Source: Arthrobacter_E sp044748305
Lineage (GTDB): Bacteria > Actinomycetota > Actinomycetes > Actinomycetales > Micrococcaceae
Assembly (NCBI RefSeq): GCF_044748305.1
Contig: NZ_JBIVFT010000010.1
Coordinates: 1 to 64,000, forward strand
DNA length: 64,000 nucleotides
Direction: 5' to 3'
Position numbers and translations under genes: made by a program. The first letter of the stretch is position 1. The number at the start of each line of letters is the position of its first letter. Below the pieces are notes generated by a model. The model made no database searches and was not told where the DNA came from. It saw only the letters and a program-made list of their open reading frames with translations. Below, in pieces: positions 43,386 to 51,231 of the stretch.

Positions 43386-43730
43386 ATGCCGGATGCACTG
43401 GAGGTCGCAGCGGAGCCGAATAGACGCAGGCTCCTGCAACTTCTTGCGTCCGGCGAGCGAACCGTCACTGAACTGGCCGGGCACTTCACCGTGACCCGCT
43501 CGGCCATCTCTCAGCATCTTCTGCTCTTGGAGACCGTCCATCTGGTGGTGGCGCGTAAAGAGGGCAGGAGCCGTTACTACAGCCTCGACCCCGCCGGGAT
43601 GGCCCGGCTCCGTGCCCTGGTGGAACAGTTCTGGAACGCGGAACTGGAGCTACTGGCCCGGGATGCGGAACTCCTCGCCGCCCGGAAGACCGCTTCCGCT
43701 GCGGAAGACCTCACAAAGGATTCGCCATGA
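43386..43730 (+). CDS. ArsR-family repressor
   Basis: A winged-helix protein of 114 residues (MPDALEVAAEPNRRRLLQLL). The recognition helix is VTRSAISQHLLLLE and the wing is VVARKEGRSRYYSL. It lacks the cysteine pairs of metal sensors, which fits the ArsR group that controls neighbouring SRPBCC (AHSA1) genes. ATG 43386 was chosen because the promoter ends seven bases before it; a GTG at 43365 lies inside the operator. It overlaps the next gene as ATGA. Confidence 0.88.
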   Translation: MPDALEVAAEPNRRRLLQLLASGERTVTELAGHFTVTRSAISQHLLLLETVHLVVARKEGRSRYYSLDPAGMARLRALVEQFWNAELELLARDAELLAARKTASAAEDLTKDSP

Positions 43731-44713
43731 AATACAGCAAGACCCTTCTTCTTCCGATCACTCCCGACGAAGCCTTCGCCTTGGTCACGGAACCGGACCG
43801 GCTCAGGCGCTGGCAGACCGTGGTGGCCCGCGTCGATCTCAGGGTGGGCGGGGAGTATCGCTGGACCGTGACCCCCGGCCATCATGCCGTGGGCACTTTC
43901 AAGGAGATCGAACCCGGCCGCCGCGTGGTCTTCGGCTTCGGCTGGGAAGGCGAGGGGATGAGCCCCTCCGCGGACGGTTCCACCGTCACCGTGACCTTCA
44001 CGCCGTCCGGCGCGGGCACGGAGGTGCTTTTCGAACACGACGGGCTCACGGCCGAGGAGCTCCCCGGGCACACCGAAGGCTGGGACCACTTCATGGAGCG
44101 GCTCGAAGCGGTCGCCGCCGACGGAGTGGGTGCCGGCCCCGACCCGTGGGCCGCCTATCCCCAGGACCTCGCCCTCGTGAACACTGCGGAGTCCGCGCTG
44201 GCGGTACTCCTGGATGTGCTGCGCCGGATCGGTACGGACGATCTGGACCGGCCGACTCCGTGCAGTGACTTCACGGTCTCCCAGCTGGCTGATCATCTCG
44301 CGGGATCGCTGCTCACCGTGGGTGCCGCGGCCGGGGCGGATCCGGTGGACCGCGCCGAGGCAGGGCTGGAGGCCCGGATCGCAGGCCTGGCCCAGACCGC
44401 TTTGGAGGCCTACTCCCATCGCGGTCTGGAGGGAACGGTCACCCTGCGGGTGGGGGAGGTGCCCGCCGAGATCGCGGCCCGTATTCTCAACATCGAACTC
44501 CTGGTCCACGCCTGGGACTTCGCCACGGCCTGCGAGCTGCCGATCCAGGTGGCGGATGAACTGAGTGCAGCCGTCGAGAAGACCGCTCACGTCCTCATCA
44601 CCGACGGCGTGCGCAAGAGCGGAAGCTTCACGGACGCCGTGCCCGTCGCGGAAGCGGCCGGGAGTCTTGAACGGCTGATCGCGTTCACCGGCCGTGAACC
44701 GCTCGGTGTGTGA
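43727..44713 (+). CDS. SRPBCC domain fused to a maleylpyruvate-isomerase-like (TIGR03086) domain
   Basis: A 328-residue two-domain protein. Residues 1-130 form an AHSA1/SRPBCC hydrophobic-ligand fold (LLLPITPDEAFALVTEPDRLRRW, then FKEIEPGRRVVFGFGWEGEG). Residues 145-328 resemble the mycothiol-dependent DinB/MDMPI group, opening LRRIGTDDLDRPTPCSDFTVSQLADHLAG, with a His in the expected metal region (LLVHAWDFATAC). The two parts are usually separate proteins; the fusion suggests a detoxification enzyme that binds an organic ligand and acts on it with mycothiol. It is co-translated with the ArsR repressor. Function is inferred. Confidence 0.82.
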   Translation: MKYSKTLLLPITPDEAFALVTEPDRLRRWQTVVARVDLRVGGEYRWTVTPGHHAVGTFKEIEPGRRVVFGFGWEGEGMSPSADGSTVTVTFTPSGAGTEVLFEHDGLTAEELPGHTEGWDHFMERLEAVAADGVGAGPDPWAAYPQDLALVNTAESALAVLLDVLRRIGTDDLDRPTPCSDFTVSQLADHLAGSLLTVGAAAGADPVDRAEAGLEARIAGLAQTALEAYSHRGLEGTVTLRVGEVPAEIAARILNIELLVHAWDFATACELPIQVADELSAAVEKTAHVLITDGVRKSGSFTDAVPVAEAAGSLERLIAFTGREPLGV

Positions 44714-44719
44714 GCCGGA

Positions 44720-44756
44720 GCCCCGCGTCACGGAAAGACACCCCGTGACGCGGGGC
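44720..44756 (+). terminator. terminator after the SRPBCC fusion gene
   Basis: GCCCCGCGTCACGG (44720-44733) pairs exactly with 44743-44756, with a nine-base loop. It starts seven bases past the stop codon. Confidence 0.85.
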
Positions 44757-44779
44757 CTGGACCGGCCTAGGCTGAACCC

Positions 44780-45262
44780 ATGAGCACCTTCGCCGTCAGT
44801 CGCAGCGCTTTCATTCCCGCCGCGCCCCAGGACGTCTTCGCCCATGTCAACGACTTCCACCTGTGGGGAGCCTGGTCTCCCTGGGAGAAGCTGGACCCGG
44901 CGATGAGCAAGAACTACAGCGGCCCGGAATCAGGGCCTGGCGCCCACTACTCCTGGGAGGGGAAGAAGGCCGGTTCGGGGAACATGACCATTGAGGCGGC
45001 CACCGCGCCGGAGTCCTCCACGGACGGGGCGGGTTCGATCGACATCGATCTGCACTTCCTGAAGCCCTTCAAGAACAACAATCACACGCTCTTCACCTTC
45101 GTCCCCGAGCGGGACGGCACCAAGGTCACCTGGACCATGAGCGGCGAGAACAAGACCCTCTTCTCCAAGATCTTCGCCAAGGTCTTCAGCATGGACAAGA
45201 TGGTGGGCAAGGACTTCGAAAAGGGTCTGGCCGATCTGAGCACCGTGGCGACGAGCCGCTAG
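44780..45262 (+). CDS. SRPBCC-family (polyketide cyclase-like) protein
   Basis: A 160-residue protein with the START-like ligand-binding fold: SRSAFIPAAPQDVFAHVNDFHLWGAWSPWE at the start (with the usual Trp-rich WSPWEKLDP), GKKAGSGNMTIEA in the middle and a long C-terminal helix FEKGLADLSTVA. No catalytic residue can be assigned. It follows the previous gene after a terminator, so it is likely its own unit. Confidence 0.85.
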   Translation: MSTFAVSRSAFIPAAPQDVFAHVNDFHLWGAWSPWEKLDPAMSKNYSGPESGPGAHYSWEGKKAGSGNMTIEAATAPESSTDGAGSIDIDLHFLKPFKNNNHTLFTFVPERDGTKVTWTMSGENKTLFSKIFAKVFSMDKMVGKDFEKGLADLSTVATSR

Positions 45263-45270
45263 TCTGCGCC

Positions 45271-45331
45271 CGCGAAGTTACAGCTGGTGCCCCTATGAAC
45301 TGGTTTTAGGGGCACCAGCTGTAACTTCGCG
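45271..45331. terminator. 25-bp perfect hairpin between converging genes
   Basis: Arms 45271-45295 and 45307-45331 are exact complements around an 11-base loop. It lies between the rightward SRPBCC gene and the leftward pdxK gene, eight bases from each stop. Confidence 0.8.
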
Positions 45332-45338
45332 AAGGGGG

Positions 45339-46190
45339 TCAGGCCTTTGCGATCCCGCCCTGCCACAGGGCGGTGAACGGGGCGCCGGAGGCGACGCGGT
45401 TCTGGATGCCCCGGGTCACGAACGCCTTGGCGGTGCGAGCCGCTTCCAGGGGAGTGGCGCCCTTGGCCAGCTCGGCGGTGACCGCCGCGGCCAGTGAACA
45501 GCCGGCGCCGGAGACGGCCACTTCGCCGATCTTCGGAGCTGCCAGCACTTCCAGGGTCTGCCCGTCATAGAAGACGTCGACGGCTTCGTCACCGGAGAGC
45601 CGGACCCCGCCCTTGGCCAGGACCGCCGCTCCGCTGAGCTCGTGGATCTTCTTGGCCGCCGCCACCAGCTCTTCGACGGTGGAGATCGTCATCCCGGACA
45701 GGGACTCGGACTCGAAGTGGTTCGGCGTGACAAAAGTCGCCAAGGGCAGGATCTGCGACTTCAAGGCCTGATCCGTGTCCAGGGCGTGCCCCGGTTCCTG
45801 GCCCTTGCAGATCAGCACCGGGTCCAGCACGATGTTGCGGAATCCGCCGTCCTGCAAGGCCTTCTCCACGGTGGAGATCGTGGCCGGGCTTCCCAGCATG
45901 CCGATCTTGACGGTGTCCAGCACGCTGTCGGCGCCCGAGCCGGTGCCGTACGCCGCCGTCGTCGCCTCCAGCTGGTCTGCGATCACCTGCTGGTCCACCG
46001 GCACGAAGCGATGATTCCAATTGTCCTTCGGGTCGAAGGACACGATGCAGGTCAGGTTCGCGATCCCGAAGACGCCCAGCTCCTGGAAGGTCTTCAGATC
46101 GGCCTGGGCGCCTGCGCCACCGGTGGCTTCGGAACCGGCGATGGTCAGCGCGATGGCGGGGGACGAGGAGTGCAGTTCGGACGACGTCAT
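45339..46190 (-). CDS. pdxK: pyridoxine/pyridoxal kinase
   Basis: A ribokinase-fold vitamin B6 kinase of 283 residues. ATG 46190 follows GGAGG at normal spacing and was preferred over long upstream frames. Motifs are IALTIAGSEATGGAGAQADLKTF, where the order matches ThiD/PdxK proteins, LDPVLICKGQEPGHALD, FVTPNHFESESLSG, VLAKGGVRL, and the catalytic Asp region is replaced by VAVSGAGCSLAAAVTAEL, where family members usually have GTGD with Asp. The Ala-Gly-Cys reading (GAGCS) resembles the Bacillus-type PdxK, which uses cysteine. Pyridoxine kinase is therefore favoured over HMP kinase. Confidence 0.85.
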   Translation of the reverse strand: MTSSELHSSSPAIALTIAGSEATGGAGAQADLKTFQELGVFGIANLTCIVSFDPKDNWNHRFVPVDQQVIADQLEATTAAYGTGSGADSVLDTVKIGMLGSPATISTVEKALQDGGFRNIVLDPVLICKGQEPGHALDTDQALKSQILPLATFVTPNHFESESLSGMTISTVEELVAAAKKIHELSGAAVLAKGGVRLSGDEAVDVFYDGQTLEVLAAPKIGEVAVSGAGCSLAAAVTAELAKGATPLEAARTAKAFVTRGIQNRVASGAPFTALWQGGIAKA

Positions 46191-46278
46191 GTGACCATCC
46201 TCCCATTCCTGTCCGGGTGCGGCGTTGTGCGGAAGAACAGTGGACGACGACGGCGGTGAGGCGGACGGGCAGTGGTGC

Positions 46279-47895
46279 TTACTGCTTGCGGCCGATCTGG
46301 GATTTGGTGGAGGAGACCTGAGCGGGGTCGTCCGTGAGGAAGCGCTGAGTTGAGGGAAGATTCTTGTAGTCATTCAGCGGCCCGGATTTTTCTGCCTCAC
46401 CAACGGAGGTAGCGTACTTTCCGTAGTCGTGATTGGCCTTGGGGTCGCCAATTCCGGCGGGACTTTTCAGATCGACGACGGTCGCGTTGTTCTCGCTACC
46501 GAAGGGTATTAGAGGCACGCCAGCCACGGTACTGAACTTGTGGTTCCCTAGGTCAAGTCGTGGCACTACGTCCTTATCGTGTTGGATGGCTACCGCGTCG
46601 ATATTGTCCGGAACACTGACGGAGTCAATAGGAGACCCATAGGTGATCAGGTTCGTCACGTTGTATTTATCGGTGAATTCATCGTTCGAGGCGAGGTCGG
46701 CGGCGATAATCCCTCCCTGTGAGTGACCGACCAAAAGCACAGGAGCGTCGCGAGGAATTCCTGCCTGGTCCAGAGCCAATTCAATCGATTTGGTGGCGGT
46801 CGACTCGCCGTTGGCGACGCTTGTTAGATTTCCCGTGAGATCAAGCGGATTGTCACCCGTCTGCCGATCCCATGATTCGGTGCCAGGGATACTCACGATG
46901 TAAGCCGGGCCCTGTCCGGGCTTGTTTACCTCGGTGATGCGGACGGTGGACCCGTCATTCTTCTCGTCCCCGTAAGCCTTGGTGACCCCTCCTAGGATGT
47001 CCTCCAGGTGCTCGGGAACAGGAGTGTTGGAACCCCCGGAACCCACCCCGACAGGGACTGGTGGACCGGCAGTCGGATGGCCGTCGTCGAGAATATGGGG
47101 GTGATTTATGCCTCCTGAGAAGAGTACGGAACCAAGGTTGAGTCCCGAACCTGTAAGTTTTGTCGCACCGGCGAGGACTTGAGAGATCGATGGAAGCTCA
47201 CCGTGGACGAGAGGGTCCCACTGCAGCAGCTTGGCGAGGTCAAGGGAGTCGTTTAGAACATCCCCGACGGCATCCGGAATGTTGTTGAGGGGCGAATGAG
47301 ATCCGTTCTTAGCCCAGTCCCAGGCGTTCCCCGCCCCGTCCTTGGCTCCCTCAGCCACATCCACGCCCCGGTCTCTCAACCAGGAGAACCCGTCCTGAGC
47401 GCCGTCTGCGACATGCTCGGCGGTGTCCTTGGCGCCGTCGACGACATCTTCGGCTTTGTCCTTGGCCCCGTGCAGCAACCCGCCGACTTTGTCTTTGGCT
47501 CCGTGCAGCAGTCCGCCGACGACCCCGCGACTGGACTTTGCTTCCGAACCGTTGGACTCACCCGAGGCCAGGAGCCTGCCATACCACTGCCACGGGCTTT
47601 CCCCCGGTAGCGGCGCATTGACCCCACTGGTGGCAGCGCTGCTGGCGAACTGTTGTTCGTCAATGTTGTGCTGCAGAGTCTGTGACGCTTCGCGCAAGGC
47701 CCTGGACGTACTCATGAGAACTTGGCGGTGTCCGTTCCAGTCACTCTTGAAACGCTGTCCGTCGGGTCCGCTCCACGGACTGGACGCGATGATGGGTGTC
47801 AGTTCGCGCCCCAGAAAATCCAGCCGTTCCGCCGCGACGCGGAACGAGCGGCTCAGGCTTTTACCCTGTTCGATATCCATTCCGAACATGCTCAT
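46279..47895 (-). CDS. WXG-type N-terminus fused to alpha/beta hydrolase (type VII-like effector)
   Basis: A 538-residue protein. The first 100 residues form a helical hairpin with Trp41-Ser-Gly43 and SPWSGPDGQRFKSDW, as in WXG100/LXG proteins exported by type VII systems. Residues about 130-200 hold repeats based on HGAKDK and DGAKD that should make amphipathic helices. The C-terminal half is an alpha/beta hydrolase: VSIPGTESWDRQ oxyanion region, GHSQGGIIAADLA with Ser392 as nucleophile, and an Asp/His pair likely in HDKDVVPR and KANHDYGKY. It resembles lipases of the PGAP1-like group. Base composition is visibly lower in GC than the neighbours. It overlaps the gene at 47892 by four bases. 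Confidence 0.75.
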   Translation of the reverse strand: MSMFGMDIEQGKSLSRSFRVAAERLDFLGRELTPIIASSPWSGPDGQRFKSDWNGHRQVLMSTSRALREASQTLQHNIDEQQFASSAATSGVNAPLPGESPWQWYGRLLASGESNGSEAKSSRGVVGGLLHGAKDKVGGLLHGAKDKAEDVVDGAKDTAEHVADGAQDGFSWLRDRGVDVAEGAKDGAGNAWDWAKNGSHSPLNNIPDAVGDVLNDSLDLAKLLQWDPLVHGELPSISQVLAGATKLTGSGLNLGSVLFSGGINHPHILDDGHPTAGPPVPVGVGSGGSNTPVPEHLEDILGGVTKAYGDEKNDGSTVRITEVNKPGQGPAYIVSIPGTESWDRQTGDNPLDLTGNLTSVANGESTATKSIELALDQAGIPRDAPVLLVGHSQGGIIAADLASNDEFTDKYNVTNLITYGSPIDSVSVPDNIDAVAIQHDKDVVPRLDLGNHKFSTVAGVPLIPFGSENNATVVDLKSPAGIGDPKANHDYGKYATSVGEAEKSGPLNDYKNLPSTQRFLTDDPAQVSSTKSQIGRKQ

Positions 47896-48692
47896 CGGGA
47901 CACCTCGCTTTCATCCCCGGCGAGGTGGTCGACTGCTTGATAGCCGCCCAACACGTCCCAGACGAACTGGCGAGCGATGGCCCCGGGCTGGTGTCTGATC
48001 AAGACGGTTGCAGGCTGCTCGCCGTCCCCGGTACGGCGAACCCGCGCCTCCTCCAGGTGTTCGTCAAGCAACCACAGATGAAGCGCCTGGTAGCCGGGAG
48101 CCGTCAGGGAGAACTGAACGGTCGCTCGGGCCGATTGCTCCAGGGCCTCCATCGCGTCCTCCCCGATCTCGCGGCGTCCCAGTTCGCGAGCACCCCCGCT
48201 CTCTGTCGACGTCAATTCAGGGAACGGGGGGAGGGTGCGCTCGACAACCTCCCATGCTTCTTCGCCCGTGAAAAGTGTCACCACTACAGGCGTGCTCCCC
48301 GGAAGGGCGGCGCCATCGTTCGAAGGGACGGGCTGGGAAGCATCGACGGAGAGCCCCAGGCCGTCGAAAAGCGCCAGCTCGCAGTGAGTCCTGATGCCGT
48401 CTCCGGTGCTGATGAGGTTCGCTTTGATCGGTGCCTCAATCGCGGCGCGCAGAGCACGCAGCCAATCGGTGGTCAGCTCTCCAGCGGAATCCAGAATGCC
48501 GGCTTCTCGGAGTTCGGTGTCCAGCCGGTTGCGTACGTCGAGGGGGAGGGCGGCCAGTGCTGTTGCTTCCCGCATCCCGAGGCGCTGTTCGATCGGCTCG
48601 CTCCGGTCATCTGATGAGGAGGCGTGGTGCACAGCCAGCCTCCAGGCCGGGGCGCTCAGAGTGAGTGTTCTCTGTCCTTGTGTCATGTCCAT
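47892..48692 (-). CDS. EspG-like partner of the WXG hydrolase
   Basis: A 266-residue cytoplasmic protein with no signal or membrane segment. The start at 48692 has GGAG upstream. The N-terminal half (LDTELREAGILDSAGELTTDWLRALRAAIEAP) matches the opening helices of EspG-type type VII chaperones, and the C-terminal half has SLTAPGYQALHLWLLDEHLEEARV and a terminal helix. EspG proteins bind newly made PE/PPE-type substrates and hand them to the secretion machine. The ATGA overlap with the WXG hydrolase gene makes a chaperone-effector pair the best reading. An immunity function remains possible. No core secretion genes lie in the window. Confidence 0.6.
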   Translation of the reverse strand: MDMTQGQRTLTLSAPAWRLAVHHASSSDDRSEPIEQRLGMREATALAALPLDVRNRLDTELREAGILDSAGELTTDWLRALRAAIEAPIKANLISTGDGIRTHCELALFDGLGLSVDASQPVPSNDGAALPGSTPVVVTLFTGEEAWEVVERTLPPFPELTSTESGGARELGRREIGEDAMEALEQSARATVQFSLTAPGYQALHLWLLDEHLEEARVRRTGDGEQPATVLIRHQPGAIARQFVWDVLGGYQAVDHLAGDESEVSR

Positions 48693-48906
48693 CCTGTCTC
48701 CACGGTGACAACGACGGAATGATGCCGAGGTTGTGAGGACAAAATATCCTTGTGTCTGCCGTACTGACCATGGTGAGTCCTCCCCATGCATATGTCCAAC
48801 ATGGCCCGTGAAACAATGGTGGGCGGTGATTCTCCGGAACCATCGCCATTAGTGCTAATACAGCGGGGCCGTCCGGCCTTGGCGAACCACTAGGAATGAG
48901 AACTTC

Positions 48907-49605
48907 ATGAGCGCGAACACGCAGGCCCCCGCGCCCGCAGGCAAGGCCCACTACGCATCCACCGGCAGCCCCTTCTTCGGGATCTTGCTGGCGGTCATGG
49001 CGGTGATCGTGATCCTGTCCAATATCGGCGCTTCCAAGGGTGTGGTGTTCGGGCCGATCGTGACCGATGGAGGCTTCTTCCTCTTCCCGCTCGCCTACGT
49101 CCTCGGTGACGTCATCTCCGAGGTGTACGGCTTCAAGGTGGCCCGCAAGGCCATCATCAGCACCTTCGTCCTCTCGATCTTCGCGTCGCTCTGCTACTGG
49201 GTCATCATCCTGTTGCCCGGCTTCGACGACGACTACGGACGCTCGAAGCAGGCCGCGCTCGAAGGCGCGCTGGGCCCGGTCCCGCAGATCGTGCTGGCCT
49301 CCCTGGTCGCGTTCCTGGCAGGCCAGACCATCAACTCCTGGATTCTCGTGAAGATGAAGGCGAGATCCGGTGAGAAGAGCCTCTGGGCACGACTCATGGG
49401 TTCCTCGGGCGCCGGTGAATTCGTGGACACGCTCATCTTCTGTTCCATCGCGGCACCGGTCATCGGCATCACGGACGCCCCGACCTTCATCAACTACGTC
49501 CTGGTCGGCTTCCTCTACAAGACCCTGGTGGAATACGTCCTGGTCCCGGTCACCTCACTGGTGATCAGGGCGATCAAGCGCCGGGAACCGAGCTACGGCG
49601 CCTGA
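48907..49605 (+). CDS. yhhQ: queuosine precursor transporter (YhhQ/VUT family)
   Basis: A 232-residue membrane protein with about six helices. Family marks are ILLAVMAVIVILSNIGASKGVVF, FFLFPLAYVLGDVISEVYGFK and the late helices FVDTLIFCSIAAPVIGI and YVLVGFLYKTLVEYVLVPV. Members import queuosine precursors such as preQ0, preQ1 or queuine. The window also encodes Tgt (58781), which puts the base into tRNA, so salvage is a reasonable reading. The gene has no riboswitch that I could recognise upstream. Confidence 0.88.
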   Translation: MSANTQAPAPAGKAHYASTGSPFFGILLAVMAVIVILSNIGASKGVVFGPIVTDGGFFLFPLAYVLGDVISEVYGFKVARKAIISTFVLSIFASLCYWVIILLPGFDDDYGRSKQAALEGALGPVPQIVLASLVAFLAGQTINSWILVKMKARSGEKSLWARLMGSSGAGEFVDTLIFCSIAAPVIGITDAPTFINYVLVGFLYKTLVEYVLVPVTSLVIRAIKRREPSYGA

Positions 49606-49690
49606 ACCGGGGCGGGGTCGCCGCCGAGCTTCCAGATCGCCAGGCGGACGACGACGGCGTGCGCTTCAGGGAAGGCGAGTCGTTCGCGGA
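49593..49690 (-). pseudogene. remnant of a paralogue of the 53428-54060 gene
   Basis: A 33-base block (49627-49659) matches 53498-53530 with one difference and reads AVVVRLAIWKL in the same frame as AVVGRLAIWKL in that protein. A TAG at 49595-49593 ends it. Upstream similarity is lost. It overlaps the end of yhhQ and appears to be the 3' end of a deleted copy. Confidence 0.55.
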
Positions 49691-49772
49691 TCTGTAACAC
49701 GGGCCGGGGGTGCTTTCCTGCCTCCGGGCCACTGAGCCATCGTTACTTGAGTCCCGATCGTCCATCCAAATA

Positions 49773-49823
49773 TAGGTTTCCATGTCGGAAACTCTCAGGT
49801 AGAGTTTCCGACATGGAAACCTA
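49773..49823. promoter_or_regulatory. double operator forming a 23-bp hairpin over a gene start
   Basis: Arms 49773-49795 and 49801-49823 are exact complements with a five-base loop. Each arm also contains its own GTTTCC-N5-GGAAAC palindrome (49776-49792 and 49804-49820). The second arm includes the ATG of the next gene at 49813, and TAGAGT (49800-49805) lies seven bases before that ATG, so the message may be leaderless. Two binding sites for the winged-helix protein at 50243 are inferred. Confidence 0.65.
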
Positions 49824-50250
49824 CAATGACTTCCCGGACGACAGCGAGGCTCGCCGGTGGCTTGATGAGGCCGCAGACGCGGAGAACGCCACTCGTAACC
49901 CTCCATTGCCGTGGGTGTTTTTCGCGCTCCAAGCCGCCCTCCTGGCACTGCTGTTCTGGGTCCAGCTGTTGCCGGCGGAGTACGTGCGTGGGGCTGCGTT
50001 GCTGTGCGCCGCTGCGATCATCGCCGTCGGCGCCCGCTGGGTTTTCCTGCGGCCAGGGTACGGATTCGTCGCACCGGACCTGCGCCGGGCGTTCCCTTAC
50101 CTGTGCCTGATCGTGCTGGGCGCCGGGATCCCCGCCGCAGTGGCTCTGGGGACCGGTCTTGCCTGGCTGTGGGTGATCGCCGGGGCGATTGCCGCCGTCG
50201 TCACTCTCGGCATGGGCCGCCAGTACCGACAGGCGTTCCTCCATGCCTGA
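49813..50250 (+). CDS. membrane protein paired with a winged-helix regulator
   Basis: A 145-residue protein. An acidic N-terminus (METYNDFPDDSEARRWLDEA) is followed by four hydrophobic segments at about 34-52, 58-78, 96-114 and 116-134. There is no recognised domain. It begins inside the long double operator and overlaps the next gene by eight bases. Pairs of a small membrane protein and a short winged-helix protein occur widely in actinobacteria and usually accompany transporters, but none is next to it here. Function is unknown. Confidence 0.75.
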   Translation: METYNDFPDDSEARRWLDEAADAENATRNPPLPWVFFALQAALLALLFWVQLLPAEYVRGAALLCAAAIIAVGARWVFLRPGYGFVAPDLRRAFPYLCLIVLGAGIPAAVALGTGLAWLWVIAGAIAAVVTLGMGRQYRQAFLHA

Positions 50251-50575
50251 TGAACCTCGCTTTGACGACTTGATCCACGCCCCTCAGAGACTGCGCATTT
50301 GCGCGATCGCCAGTGCCGCGACACATGTGGAATTCGGCGAACTTCAACGGCGGCTGGAGATCTCCAAGTCCGCGCTGAGCAAACAACTCTCCCAGCTTGT
50401 CGACGCCGGTTACCTCAGCGAGGAACGGATCACCCGCGGTGGTCGCCCGCGAGTCCGCCTATCGATGACCGACGTCGGCCGCCACGCCTACCTGACCCAC
50501 CTGGCAGCGCTGCGGGAGATCATCAACGCACCTGAGGCCGGAATGCAGCCCGCCGCTCAGACGAGCACCGGGTAA
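50243..50575 (+). CDS. short winged-helix regulator (MarR/HTH_34-like)
   Basis: A DNA-binding protein of 110 residues. Starting at ATG 50243 (MPDEPRFDDLIHAPQRLRIC), it has the winged helix FGELQRRLEISKSALSKQLSQLV, then GYLSEERITRGGRPRVRLSMT with a Gly-rich wing, and a terminal helix. This matches the PF13601-like group of single-domain regulators. It lies eight bases inside the end of the membrane-protein gene. The likely target is the paired GTTTCC-N5-GGAAAC site at 49776-49820. A terminator follows 18 bases after the stop. Confidence 0.85.
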   Translation: MPDEPRFDDLIHAPQRLRICAIASAATHVEFGELQRRLEISKSALSKQLSQLVDAGYLSEERITRGGRPRVRLSMTDVGRHAYLTHLAALREIINAPEAGMQPAAQTSTG

Positions 50576-50592
50576 AGCTCTGCCCAAGCCAC

Positions 50593-50618
50593 ACAGGAGC
50601 GAGCTCTCTCGCTCCTGT
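50593..50618 (+). terminator. terminator after the winged-helix gene
   Basis: ACAGGAGCGAG and CTCGCTCCTGT form an exact 11-bp stem around CTCT. Confidence 0.8.
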
Positions 50619-50721
50619 CCGATGCTCGGTGCCTCACCGGTGGTTCACCGCCACTGTTGGAGACAACGAGAACCGCCCCTGGGGGCGTCCGCCCCCGTAC
50701 TCTCAAGTGATCAGGGAAACC

Positions 50722-51147
50722 ATGAAATCCATCAAGAAGCGCTTCGCCGCTCTCCTCAGTACCTTTCTCATCGCCGCCGGTCTGATCGTCGCCATGCCAG
50801 CAGCCTCCAATGCCGCGACGTCCTCGAGCTCATGCTCGGGCAGCTATGTCTCCACAAAGTACGTCAAAAACGGATCCGGAACGGTCATCGGCCGGGTCGG
50901 TGTCTACCGCGAAGGCAACTACATGTGCGCGATCCTCATCAAAGCGGGTCCCGCATACGGCGTGCGCACCTACGTGAAGCTGGACATTCAGTCCCGTGAC
51001 GGGGGCTTCAGATGGGACTTCGGGGACTTCCTTTACCGGACCGACGCGCTCCGCATCTATGCGCCGGACCACACCATCTATTTCAACGCGCACGTGGAAG
51101 GTAAGAATGGTGGCAATTTCTATGCGGAAGGATATGTCCGGGGGTAG
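50722..51147 (+). CDS. small secreted protein of unknown function
   Basis: A 141-residue exported protein. The signal peptide is classical: KKRF, a hydrophobic core to about 27, then cleavage after AASNA (about 33). The mature part starts with a Ser-rich stretch and a cysteine, then has an aromatic, beta-type sequence (VGVYREGNYMCAILIKAG, GGFRWDFGDFLYRTD, HTIYFNAHVEGKNGGNFYAEGYV). Two cysteines could bridge. AGGGAAA lies upstream of the ATG. The pattern is like small secreted proteins of Streptomyces, but I do not recognise a family. Confidence 0.75.
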   Translation: MKSIKKRFAALLSTFLIAAGLIVAMPAASNAATSSSSCSGSYVSTKYVKNGSGTVIGRVGVYREGNYMCAILIKAGPAYGVRTYVKLDIQSRDGGFRWDFGDFLYRTDALRIYAPDHTIYFNAHVEGKNGGNFYAEGYVRG

Positions 51148-51231
51148 GCGGCCCTGAGCCGCTGGAAGTGCCACTGGTGGACATCCGGTGTTGGACGCCT
51201 TCAGAATGCGGACGCAGCCTCCGGGCCGCCG

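Noticed and set aside
48693..48906. A preQ1 riboswitch before yhhQ
   Set aside because: No C-rich loop plus A-rich tail pseudoknot pattern is visible in the gap.
49574..49948. A minus-strand gene across the double operator
   Set aside because: Its translation mirrors the start of the 49813 gene because of the inverted repeat, and the rest has no motif. Only the 3' fragment 49593-49690 has a recognisable origin.
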